The position numbers and the translations under genes were made by a program. From Podochytrium sp. JEL0797 (Eukaryota > Chytridiomycota > Chytridiomycetes > Chytridiales > Chytriomycetaceae), in assembly GCA_027596195.1 (NCBI GenBank), contig JADGJG010000461.1, positions 1 to 19,096 of the forward strand: DNA of 19,096 nt, written 5' to 3'. The notes under the pieces were generated by a model. It was given only the letters and a program-made list of their open reading frames with translations. It had not been told where the DNA came from and did not search any database. Below are positions 11,201 through 19,096 of the stretch, piece after piece. Numbering within the stretch: position 1 is the stretch's first letter; each line of letters opens with the position of its first letter.

Positions 11201-14200
11201 ATCTTTCACAGTTTCTGTCTTACCTGAGTAGTGGGAAAAAATCAGCATTTTCATATTGGTGCAAAATGAAAACCTCACCTGTGCCGGCAGGGCCGACAGG
11301 GGATCCTCCGAGATTCAACTGCATAGCACCAGTCAAAGTAAGATAGCATCGATCGGTAAGGGGTGTTATCTGTAGAGGGTGTGAGAATTTATATTGGAAT
11401 CTGAAAAATCACAAGAAACTCACAACTAAACGCGCGCTACAACCAAGATATTCGTAGCCATAATTGAACACGGAGCTTGACATTTTCACTTGACAAGTGT
11501 CCAATTCCATGTCCCAGTAATATCGGAGTTGTTTGGACCACTCAAAATCATTCAAACCCGCTACCTTGGCGTTGATTAAGCCTTGCATGATATCACGGTT
11601 GTGAACATCGATAGTAATCAAAGCACCCAATACTGCTCTTTGAATTTTGGTCAGATCGCCGCGAACAAGGGTGGCGAGGCCGGCCAAGTTGGATATGCAT
11701 TTCTCTTTCATTTTCTGCAGCCCGTTGTTTGGGTCGGCTGCTTTGATTGCCTCGATCACATCTTTGCACCAAATTACCTATCATTCATGTTAGTGAGCTC
11801 ATAATAAAACCCGGAATAATTCACCTGATTTGCGGTCACAACGACCTGACCCGCATGTTCTCTCACCCAATCCGTGCGCTTCTTGTTGTCATAATCCATA
11901 AGCGCGACTTTTGTTAGCTTCTTGAGAACAAGTACCATGCCCTCTTCGACAGAGCTTAACCAGGCCTCCACATTGCCTCGTGCCTTGATAGTTTTCAAGA
12001 ATGGCACCTTTTCCCCTTCGGGACTGATCATTGAAATGATATCAATAGATTTTGCGTCGTTGGAAAACCCCAAGCTTTTGATGGCATCAAAGCATTTGCT
12101 CAAATGGGGCTGCACTGCTTGAGGGTTTCTCGTTTGCGAGAGAATTTCCAACAATTCATCGTTGGACAAGAAGTAGAAACGCGGGAATAACAGTCTTTTT
12201 GACTCCAAGTAGTCCTCCAAGCACTTTTGAATCTGATCCAAGAGGCCATTGTTTTGATTAAAGGCCTCGAGGAGGCCTGGAATGGTTCCGCTCTTCATGG
12301 CATTGGGGTTTCTCGCGACTTTTCGCATGGATTCTTTCCATGATCTATCCACTTGTTGGAACATGCGCGCTTCGTCTGGAAGCTGCCTTTGGATATCAGG
12401 AGCAGAGAAAATACTCTCCAGATAGAGCCAGTTCCTTTGACACACCATCCAAGCGTCCAACGTCTCAGAGAAGAGCATAAGCATTTTGTCCCAGCGGTCG
12501 ATTTCTCCCTTGATGGGACCAACGAATCGAGATGCTTTAATGGTCGATACGGTCACCTGACTGTCTTCTAGTGCCGTTTGAATATCATCAATCGCGCCCA
12601 AAATGTACACATCTTTGGAGTCTCGGTACGGAAGGACAATGAATTCCGTGTCAGTCCAGATTTTGACAACTTTGCTGAGCATTTCTTCCAAGGCTGCCTC
12701 TGAAGAAGCTTGACCACTGGTGTTGCTGATGTCTTCCTTGAAGTCGAATACTCTCTGCTCGATGAGTTTCTCCAACGTAAGCGTTTCGTCGCGGATAAGC
12801 GGCTTTCCGAGAATGTCTTGGATTTTGTCCCAGTGGCGAGCTTTGAGAGCAGGATTTCTGAGATCGACGATTGTGTTGAACATTCCTTTGTATGAATCGA
12901 CCAGTTTCTTTAGGTTCGGTACAACGTCGTTGGGCGGAAGTCCTTTGTCCAAAGAGTAGACGACTTTAGTGTATGCAGCAATGTGACCATTGATTTCTTC
13001 CGTATTTAAAGTCTCGAATGGTTGCGTCTTCCAAGAGCTGGAGTTTGTAGAAGGAAATAACGGAAATTAGCAAAAACCGTAGTTGGTGCAATCAGTCTCT
13101 ATTGCTTACGATGTGAGGGATTCCCAGTCACGCAAACTAGTCCAGAGGGACATTCTCATCTTGATTTCCGCCTCAACTTCCTCAAAGATACTGGTTTCGG
13201 CATTCTTCGGGACAGGTTTGCTTTCTTCCTCCTCCCCTTCCTTCTTCTCTGCAGCTGCCACCGGTGGAACTCCCCCATTCTTGAAAATATCTGTCCATTG
13301 CTCGTATTTTGCTTTCAGGGCAATCATTTCTTGCAGTTTCGATGACGTTGCCTGCAAATTCTCGATTGTCGAAGCTGAAGAGCTCGAGTAGCTTAAGATG
13401 GCTGGATCCAACGCCTTATTTTTGACCTCAAACGCAGCTTGAGAGAGATCAAATATCGCTTTTTCTAACTCCGCGTTGTATTTGCCAATATTCTCGTCTT
13501 TCGTGTCGCTGGCCATATCGGCTGCTTCTTTGAGTTGGCGCAGAGTGGGCCCCAGAGTTTGAAACATGGCAAGCTCAGTAGGTGGAATTTTGATCTTATA
13601 GGTGTCGACAAGTGCGTACAACAGAGTGACTTCATCATTCAGTTTGTCGACGAGCGAGAGCGAGTTTTTGACTGAAACAAGCGAGAATTAGGAAATATCA
13701 TGTGAAAATTGCGATACTTACTGTGGTGTAGAGATCCCAAATACTCAACAAACAAATCGACGGTTGGTGGCGTGGTTTTCAAAGTGACCACCCATCCCTG
13801 CACAATTCCCAGCAATAGTTCGTTCTTGTCCCGAGCTAGTTTCGGCAACAGCTTGGCGACGTCTGCAAAGCACCTCTCAGGACTCGGCAACAAGATATTC
13901 TTTAGTGCCATTGTGTCGATAGACAAGTTATTGACCCGGCTGGCTGTTGCGATAGCACCCATCTCTTGTCTTTGATTCATGAACTATAAAAGAATGTGAG
14001 AAACGGTTGGGGTGAGCTTGAGTTAAACCGCTCGCACTCTGTTACCTTGGCCAATTCGCGTCGGAAGAACTCAACAATGGGCGAATACAAAACACCCTCT
14101 GCGTTCTTTTCAAACGTTGCGCTGAGCTCCAGGATCGATTCTTTATCGGTTCGCGTCTCTGGTGGTGGCAATTCGCTATCGAGCGCTGATTGGATGGCAA

Positions 14201-16725
14201 GCTGCTCCAATTCTTTCATTTTGTTCAGAAGAACCATCCCGACTTCGCCTTCACCGTGCTCCGACGACGCAAATAGCACCGCCAAAGGACCCGCCGATTC
14301 GCCCAGTGCAGTAAGGCCATTGAAGGTCTCATTCTCGACCCACATTTTCTTGACTTCAGCAAACGTTTTCATCCAGTTGTTTGCGTTTCCAAAGATTCCC
14401 ACGAGCGCGCCTCGGATGCGGCCGCAGATTTCTCGAAAGTAACCATCTTCGAGAATAATTGCACTGGCTTTGGGACCCGTGTCGCCCGAGTCGGCGGCTT
14501 GATTCGTGTTGACAGAAGAGCCACCAATGAGATTTGATGCGTCGAAAAACGGGATTGTGTTGGCAATAAGCTCGACTTTCTCGACGGCGTTAATATAGAG
14601 TTTAAGTAACGTGTCAATGCAGGTGAGGTGGTCCAATATGCTAGGGTTGATGAACAGGTTTTTGTCGCCGGTGTTGAGATGGATTCCGAGCTCGACTTTG
14701 AACAGCGAGACAAACTTATCCTGTTTCGGTTCCAAGAGAGAATCCACTTTCTTTTTTTTGATTGGAGCTTGAGCTGCCGTGGCTTCTGCATTGACAGTGA
14801 TTTGCTGTTGTTGCTCTTCTTGGATCCCGACGATTTCAGATTCGTCTGCAAATTCCACGGGCTTCGGAAGCGTTGCTCTGCTGATACGAGTGAGGATGCT
14901 AGGGAAGCGCTCAAAGCCGCATTCAATAAGCTCCTTGGTGCCCACTTCTTTGCCGACGACGATTCCTCCAACCTGCGTGTTGAACGGCGGCTCCCCTTCA
15001 ATATCCATTACATCTGGAGCATCATCGTCAACGGCCTTCACGACTACATCACTGTCTGTACAGCCGTTGTAAATCGCTTTCAACAAATCCGTTACGCTCT
15101 CAGTTGCCAACGTTCTCATTGTGTTGACGATATGATAATCGACGAGTTTGACAAATCGCTGCAAGCGAGCACATTCATTCCTTCTCGTGGCTTGCTGCAT
15201 ATATGAGAGCCTTTTGCTTTCATCCACAGGCAGCTTCTCTCCATCTTGTCCTTCCTGCGCCAACTCTGTTGTAAAACCTTTCACACTCAAGCATTCTGTC
15301 CCAGCTTTAGCCACCATTCCACGAATCATGCTCTCCAACTCGCCCAACACTCCGTGAGCCACATGATTTACCCATGCCTGCTGATCTTCAACAAACTGAA
15401 CCAGTTCATAGCTCTTACTGTAGTCAATCTTGACCAACCGATTCCTTTTGACTAGATCAATACACCGCGCGTGGATGGTCATGATGGGGAGTCGGAGTTT
15501 GGGGTCAGCCAGAAACAGGCTCTCATTGAGGGATTTTTTGGCGAGTGAGATTTTGGTTCGCAGCACGTTCGTTTTCCAAGTTGAAAAGGATTTCCAGAGG
15601 CGGTAGCGTTTGAAGAATGGGATCTTGAGGAGGGAGTTGAAGAGCTGACGTTCACGGAGCCATTGTTTCAGAGGGGTGAAGGAGCTGTTTCCGAGCTCGT
15701 TGACGCAGACGACCCCCTGCAGTTGAAAAAGGTTATTAGGCGAATTTTGAGAAAAAAATCTAGGAAGAAGAATGAACCTCCAAACTCATGGTGTAGTATC
15801 CTTCGCCCTTTGTCAAGAATGAATAGTCTGTGAACGCAAGGTGATACGGATTGAAGACTGCTTGATCCTTCTTGGTGTTATCATTGATGGGCACCAAGTA
15901 GGCGAACTCCAGGCTTTTAGGAGTCTTTTCCAGATGGCTGATGAATGCAGAGATGTCCGCGTATTTTGCCTCGCTCTTGCGTCCAGTTTTGATTGGAGCT
16001 AACGGAGCGCTTTTATCCAAAGCACCTCCAACGAGTGCGTCAGCAACCAGTGGTGCAGATAGCTCATAATCCATAAGATCTCCTTCGGGCTGTTCCACGA
16101 CGCGGACGCGTTTGGATCGAGGATTTTCGCCGGCAGAGCCTTTGGCAGGAGGTTGGGGTGTTGACGGTGTGATTGGAGGAATGACTGGTGTGTCTGGTTT
16201 TCTAAGAAACTCTTTCTGGGGTGCTGGAGCGTTCATGAAAGTCGGTGGGAGCATTCCCAAGCGCTCGAGTTCTTCGAGTTCGTTGGCGCGCTTTTTGGGT
16301 CGGATCACGTCTTGCAATTCAAAAAAGTCAAGGGAAGCTTGCTTTTCCATTGCGTTCATGTTGCTGTTGGATTTTCGGTGTCTCGTGGAGCTTGACGGAA
16401 TGATGGTGGGCTTTTTGGCTTTGAGGATCGATTTTGATCGATTTCCGGTATTTGGCTCCGCCTGCAGGATTATACTTTCGCGATCAGCGAGGTGGTACGA
16501 AAAGATCGCGTGATCGTGACATACCGCATGAGCTGTCGAGGACTTTTCTAGTGGTTGCAGTTTTTTGGGCGTGTTGGCTTGCGGCTGGCCGCTGAATTTC
16601 GCAACGTCTTCGACAAAGTGCGGTTTTTCGAGACGCGACGCGGTCGTGTAGAGACGATCACGGAGTGCATGCTTAGCAGCCACGCCCTTGGAGGCAAAGC
16701 TGGTTTTGGCGTCTGGGGGCTCCAT
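2266..16725 (-). CDS. DNAH6: Inner-arm axonemal dynein heavy chain, DNAH6-like, complete
   Basis: ATP-driven motor of the ciliary/flagellar axoneme that slides doublet microtubules; DNAH6-type chains are inner-arm dyneins. I resolved 24 exons: 16725-15778, 15716-14046, 13983-13722, 13671-13110, 13037-11825, 11777-11424, 11369-11279, 11223-11078, 11021-10875, 10814-10736, 10676-10220, 10169-9743, 9699-8872, 8809-8671, 8610-7627, 7577-6724, 6673-6641, 6587-4061, 4005-3838, 3786-3170, 3111-2958, 2908-2592, 2536-2339 and 2283-2266. All 23 introns (43-72 nt) are GT-AG and phase-consistent. The 13,194 coding nt give 4397 residues, close to the 4.1-4.2 thousand typical of DNAH6 plus a longer N-terminus. 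Order: low-complexity N-terminus, tail and linker (to about 1650), AAA1-AAA4, stalk (about 2905-3215), AAA5-AAA6 and C-terminal domain. The DNAH6 assignment rests on remembered family motifs such as [27 protein letters not shown] and a C-terminus ending ALLCQL; the DNAH1/3/7/12 relatives are the alternatives. Presence of this gene implies a motile flagellated stage. Confidence 0.95.
6140..7173 (-). other. Dynein stalk coiled coils and microtubule-binding domain
   Basis: The rising helix CC1 starts near residue 2905 ([17 protein letters not shown]) and continues through Glu/Lys/Ala-rich heptads to about residue 3015 ([18 protein letters not shown]). The microtubule-binding tip follows with [20 protein letters not shown]. 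The returning helix CC2 begins near residue 3110 ([16 protein letters not shown]) and runs to about 3215. Introns 16 and 17 interrupt the tip and isolate a 33-nt exon (6641-6673). Limits are approximate. Confidence 0.85.
7895..7921 (-). other. Dynein AAA4 P-loop GVGGCGKQS
   Basis: Residues 2672-2680; a cysteine replaces the common Ser/Thr before GK. Walker B-like VFLLSDTQ lies at 2726-2733. It appears nucleotide-binding competent. Confidence 0.85.
9076..9102 (-). other. Dynein AAA3 P-loop GGGTGVGKS
   Basis: Residues 2319-2327, with the Walker B segment VDDLNMP at about 2388-2394 ending exon 13. Both look intact, so AAA3 should keep its nucleotide-dependent regulation of the motor. Confidence 0.88.
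10145..10169 (-). other. Dynein AAA2 Walker A motif, GPTGGAKTT
   Basis: Residues 1977-1985. The usual AAA2 loop in this subfamily is GPTGGGKT; here the glycine before the invariant lysine is alanine. The lysine and threonine are kept. A Walker B-like LWIENMN lies at about 2068-2074. AAA2 normally binds but does not turn over ATP. Confidence 0.8.
11216..11471 (-). other. Dynein AAA1 start and catalytic P-loop
   Basis: AAA1 opens near residue 1655 with [12 protein letters not shown] and [15 protein letters not shown]. The Walker A motif GPAGTGKT covers residues 1696-1703 and is split by intron 7 inside the second glycine codon. Walker B ICFDE (1745-1749) ends exon 8, and FNR follows in exon 9. 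All key residues of the main ATP-hydrolysing site are intact, so the motor should be active. Confidence 0.92.
15778..16725 (-). other. Dynein N-terminal extension (exon 1, residues 1-316)
   Basis: The first ~285 residues are low-complexity: basic stretches (for example [20 protein letters not shown]), a Pro-rich segment near residues 177-193 and Lys/Arg clusters. The recognisable dynein tail begins near FNPYHLAF and YYTMSLEG at the exon 1/exon 2 border. The ATG at 16725 is the first in this frame. I see no signal peptide and no membrane segment. It probably forms a disordered region at the axonemal anchoring end; a specific role is not shown. The intron 1 donor is a weak GTTCAT. Confidence 0.75.
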
Positions 16726-16974
16726 CCTCTGTAGTGGAGATTTTCAAGTCAACCGGGTGGTGACAATTTCCGTTCTGTTTTGATTCCGAATTTCCACACC
16801 ATCACGTCAAATGGAGATAACAATATGTTGTCATACGCCCTTGGCCTCGTGGTTCTTTCGCAAGGCAAGCTCCACATGTTGCGATCCCTGTTCCGCGGTT
16901 TTCTTGATAATTGACTGGCTGGAATCTCTCTTCTCTTTTCGTTCTCTCCTATAACACTCCGTGATTCTCATGAG
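16726..16974. promoter_or_regulatory. Divergent intergenic region: dynein / DUF599 gene
   Basis: About 249 bp separate the dynein start codon (minus) from the first supported DUF599 exon (plus). Promoters or 5' UTRs of both genes should lie here. The right half is strongly pyrimidine-rich on the plus strand (about 16924-16950) and contains no AG between about 16871 and 16972. This is typical of an intron 3' end, so at least part of it is probably an intron of the DUF599 gene whose first exon I could not fix. No clear TATA box or tRNA is visible. Confidence 0.5.
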
Positions 16975-18058
16975 CTTACCAGGAAATCATGGGTTGCGGC
17001 CATTATGAGGGGGAACAAGGACATTCTCGCCGGTAAGTGAGGGATCCCCGGGTGTCGAGATTAGTAATTCCTTAATAAAGTTTAGTCAGTCCGCAACCTC
17101 ATTTTAGCAACCTCCATTCTTGCATCCACTTGCGTTGCCATTGTCTTGACCTCCTTTTCTCTTTCAACCCTAGCTGCTAACTAGTCAACATGGAACAGCA
17201 TTCCTTTCCACTTTTGTTGCCCATCCTGATTCAGAAAGCAGCACAAATCCTCTGGATCCCAATTTGGATTCGCTCTCAACAAATTTGGAACCAAAAATAA
17301 TGATCCTGTTGGTCATTTTCTGCATGGCATTCTTCTGCTTTGCCCAAGCAATGCGGTTCTATAATCACACCGGAATGGTTATCAATATTAACTTAACGAA
17401 CGAGGAATTGGAGGAATGTTTCCACCTCGCCCCACCGGCCATCATTCAATCAGAATCCCCTATGGACGAAGACGACGAGGACATGGCTACAGGAGTTGGA
17501 CCAAGAGGTGTGGCTGATGGTGGACGTCACAGCGAAGACCACGCCGATTCCATTCGATTCTCGCCGCTTCCAGCCCACATGCGGAAAACTTTCGAACAAG
17601 GAAGTGTTCTCTCGCGCACGGCAGACCGATTCCACAACAATACCCACCACCACCGCGGGAAGCACAACTCTTCGGAACTGCGGTGCGAGCGGTATCTCAA
17701 CGTGCGCGCTCGGGCCGTCAAGATTGATTTCGTGGCGCGCATGTTGAATCGGGGAAGCATGTATTACACGCTTGGCATGAAGGGATATTATATCGCGTTT
17801 CCTGCTATGGCGTATCTGCGGGGGCGGTGGACGCTTTTGGGGACCACAGTGCTGCTTATGGGGATTTTGAGGATCGTGGATTTCCATTTGGAAGATTTGA
17901 GTCCCGCTGAGTTTGAGCTTGACGAAAGTTTGACGTGCGCAAATAGGTGTGAGAAGACGTCGGGGAATGTGGATTGTGGATTTCCGCGTGCCGCGGGGGT
18001 CGTGCCGATCAAGAGGGGTTCAGATTCTGTTGTGGTTAATTTCATGAAGTCACAATAA
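16975..18058 (+). CDS. DUF599-family membrane protein, 5' end unresolved
   Basis: The function of DUF599 proteins is unknown; they are multi-pass membrane proteins found in bacteria, fungi and plants. Supported exons are 16975-17032, 17090-17183 and 17242-18058. Family-like features: TRKSWVAAIM plus KDILAVRN across the first junction, a hydrophobic stretch (LILATSILASTCVAIVLTSF), a second one (KIMILLVIFCMAFFCFAQAM) followed by MRFYNHTGMVINI, and MLNRGSMYYTLGMKGYYIAFP with a final helix (WTLLGTTVLLMGILRIV). Between the second helix and the last part lies a loop of about 85 residues with an acidic run (MDEDDEDM) and a His/Asn-rich run (NNTHHHRGKHNSS), which looks lineage-specific. The intron at 17033-17089 is clear (GTAAGT, CAG). 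The intron at 17184-17241 is tentative: its donor GTCAAC is weak, but it is the right length and restores frame. The N-terminal exon, expected to carry a membrane helix, was not found. Confidence 0.75.
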
Positions 18059-18059
18059 A
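18054..18059 (+). terminator. AATAAA overlapping the DUF599 stop codon
   Basis: The hexamer AATAAA at 18054-18059 contains the TAA stop (18056-18058). If used, the 3' UTR would be only a few tens of bases long. Confidence 0.55.
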
Positions 18060-18242
18060 GGTCATTAATCTCACAACATCACATCATTACTTTGACTGCG
18101 ACTGATCCTTCAACAATATAGGTACATTCCATAAAAAAAATGAGGATTTAACTGCTGGAAGTACAAGTTAATGACGGTTAAGGGAAAGGCGATTATCAGA
18201 AAATTGAAAAGCAAATTAACGGCAGTTATAACTTTATTTTGT
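18060..18242. other. Convergent intergenic spacer
   Basis: About 180 bp, A/T-rich, between two genes reading toward each other. Apart from the two polyadenylation hexamers at its edges I see no gene, RNA or repeat in it. Both 3' UTRs must fit here and may overlap. Confidence 0.7.
18233..18238 (-). terminator. Polyadenylation signal AATAAA of the surface-protein gene
   Basis: AATAAA on the minus strand begins five bases after the TGA of the Ser/Thr-rich gene (TGA at 18245-18243). It fits a very short 3' UTR. Confidence 0.55.
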
Positions 18243-19096
18243 TCAAACGAGCATTGCAGCAGCCAAAAGAATTCCCCCGCAAACAAACACTCCTCTCTCA
18301 GCACCAGAAGTACCAATATTGATTGAAGTGCGACGAGTAGTTGTTCCGGCAATCGTTGTTCCAACCTCGCTGGTAGGAATTGCAGCAGAAGTCGAAATTG
18401 GAGAGAAGGACGTCGCAGTCAAGACGGGCGTGGTAACTACAGTGAACGAGGAAGCGGGCGCAGGGATGCTGGAGGCAGCCGGGATTGAGGATGATGACGC
18501 GACAGCCGACGAGGTGGAGTTTGATGACACCACGGTGGTGGAAGTTGAAGCGGTGGAGGAAGATACGGTGGTGGAGGCAACCGAGATGAAGGACGATGAC
18601 GCGACAGCCGACAAGGTGGAGGTAGACGACTCCAAGGTAGTAGTGGAAATTGTAGCAGTGGAGGTGGGTGGAGTGGTGGAGACAGTCGGGATCAAGGTGG
18701 AAGACGCGGCAGCAGACAAGGTGGTGGCAGATGACTCCAAAGTGGTAGAAGTTGAAGCAGTGGAGAGGGATGCAGTGGCGGAGACAGTCGCGATGGAGGA
18801 TGATGAGGCGACAGCGGACGAGGTGGAGGCGAAAGACTCGGTGTTAGTGGAAGATACAGCAGTAGAGGCAGTTGGGGAGGTGGAGGCAGACGTGGTGGAG
18901 GACGATGACGCGACAGCAGACAAGGTGGAGGCGGAAGATGGGGAGGTGGAGGAGGAAGACTCTGCGGCAATGGAAGTTGAAGCGGTGGATGCAGTTAGGG
19001 AGGTGGAGGCAGACGTAGTGGAGGATGATGACGCTACAGCAGACAAGGTGGAGGTGGAAGATGTTGTGGTAGATGGGGAGGTGGAGGAGGAAGACT
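18243..19096 (-). CDS. Ser/Thr/Ala-rich repeat protein with GPI-anchor-like C-terminus, 5' partial
   Basis: The frame is open to the right edge of the window, so the start and any signal peptide lie outside; 284 codons including the stop are visible. The protein is almost entirely Ser, Thr, Ala and Val with scattered Pro, like heavily O-glycosylated mucin-type cell-wall or surface proteins. The C-terminus has the layout of a GPI-attachment signal: small residues (GTSGA, possible omega site), a short polar spacer (ERG) and a hydrophobic end (VFVCGGILLAAAMLV) running to the stop. It most likely sits on the outer face of the plasma membrane or in the wall, perhaps in adhesion or protection; no catalytic domain is visible. 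The opposite strand in this region gives only compositional shadow frames. Confidence 0.8.
   Translation of the reverse strand, partial: SSSSTSPSTTTSSTSTLSAVASSSSTTSASTSLTASTASTSIAAESSSSTSPSSASTLSAVASSSSTTSASTSPTASTAVSSTNTESFASTSSAVASSSSIATVSATASLSTASTSTTLESSATTLSAAASSTLIPTVSTTPPTSTATISTTTLESSTSTLSAVASSSFISVASTTVSSSTASTSTTVVSSNSTSSAVASSSSIPAASSIPAPASSFTVVTTPVLTATSFSPISTSAAIPTSEVGTTIAGTTTRRTSINIGTSGAERGVFVCGGILLAAAMLV
18480..19096 (-). repeat. Imperfect tandem repeat array, 34-41 residues (102-123 bp) per unit
   Basis: Units are marked by LSAVASSSS or a close variant. The marker recurs at spacings of 41, 34, 34, 35 and 34 codons. In DNA, a GACAGC-like core (plus strand) occurs at 18501, 18603, 18708, 18810, 18912 and 19035, that is, spacings of 102, 105, 102, 102 and 123 bp. 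All spacings are multiples of three, so copy-number change would keep the frame. The array continues beyond the window. Confidence 0.85.

Noticed and set aside
14628..15206. 192-codon plus-strand frame
   Set aside because: Antisense shadow of dynein exon 2; composition reflects the complement of the tail coding sequence.
17264..18058. DUF599 gene starting at the TTG near 17264
   Set aside because: TTG is not a usual nuclear start, and conserved family sequence (KDILAVRN and a membrane segment) lies upstream on spliced exons.
79..18243. A functional gene cluster or defence-like system
   Set aside because: The four genes act in unrelated processes (axoneme, exocytosis, membrane, cell surface), and their spacing reflects a compact genome rather than an operon.
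18110..18364. 84-codon minus-strand hydrophobic frame
   Set aside because: It overlaps the 3' end of the Ser/Thr-rich gene in another frame and runs through its 3' UTR; its hydrophobicity comes from A/T-rich sequence.
18692..18970. Pro/Leu-rich minus-strand frame
   Set aside because: Frame-shifted reading of the Ser/Thr repeat array; a compositional by-product.

Overview
The window is about 19.1 kb of a compact, intron-rich eukaryotic genome. The best guess is a flagellated (zoosporic) fungus such as a chytrid or a relative. Four points suggest this: a complete axonemal dynein heavy chain, so the cell builds motile cilia; very short GT-AG introns (43-76 nt); gaps of roughly 90-250 bp between genes; and a fungal-looking neighbourhood with a Sec1-type SM protein, a DUF599 membrane protein and a Ser/Thr-rich, probably GPI-anchored surface protein. 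The placement is inference; no taxon marker is present.

Layout. Positions 1-74 are pure C, most likely a contig-end artefact. A Sec1/Munc18 family gene lies at 79-2173 on the minus strand; its C-terminal part is lost into the poly-C. A complete inner-arm axonemal dynein heavy chain of the DNAH6 type occupies 2266-16725, also minus. I could splice it into 24 exons with consistent phase, giving 4397 residues. Its stop codon is only 92 bp from the Sec1 start. After a divergent gap (16726-16974), a DUF599 membrane protein gene runs on the plus strand to 18058; its 5' end could not be resolved. A Ser/Thr/Ala-rich repeat protein with a GPI-like tail reads on the minus strand from beyond the right edge to 18243, tail to tail with the DUF599 gene.

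How the genes relate. Dynein acts in the axoneme, Sec1 in exocytic SNARE fusion, and the mucin-like protein at the cell surface. Nothing shows that they form one pathway, and I see no novel multi-gene system. The points worth a second look are structural: an 18-nt last coding exon that restores the conserved dynein C-terminus, a 33-nt exon inside the dynein microtubule-binding domain, a stop-free 51-nt intron, an altered AAA2 Walker A motif, a long low-complexity dynein N-terminus, polyadenylation signals placed at or just after stop codons, a 34-41-residue surface-protein repeat array, and a damaged-looking or atypically spliced site in the DUF599 gene. All exon limits were worked out by hand from splice signals, reading phase and family resemblance; no search was run.
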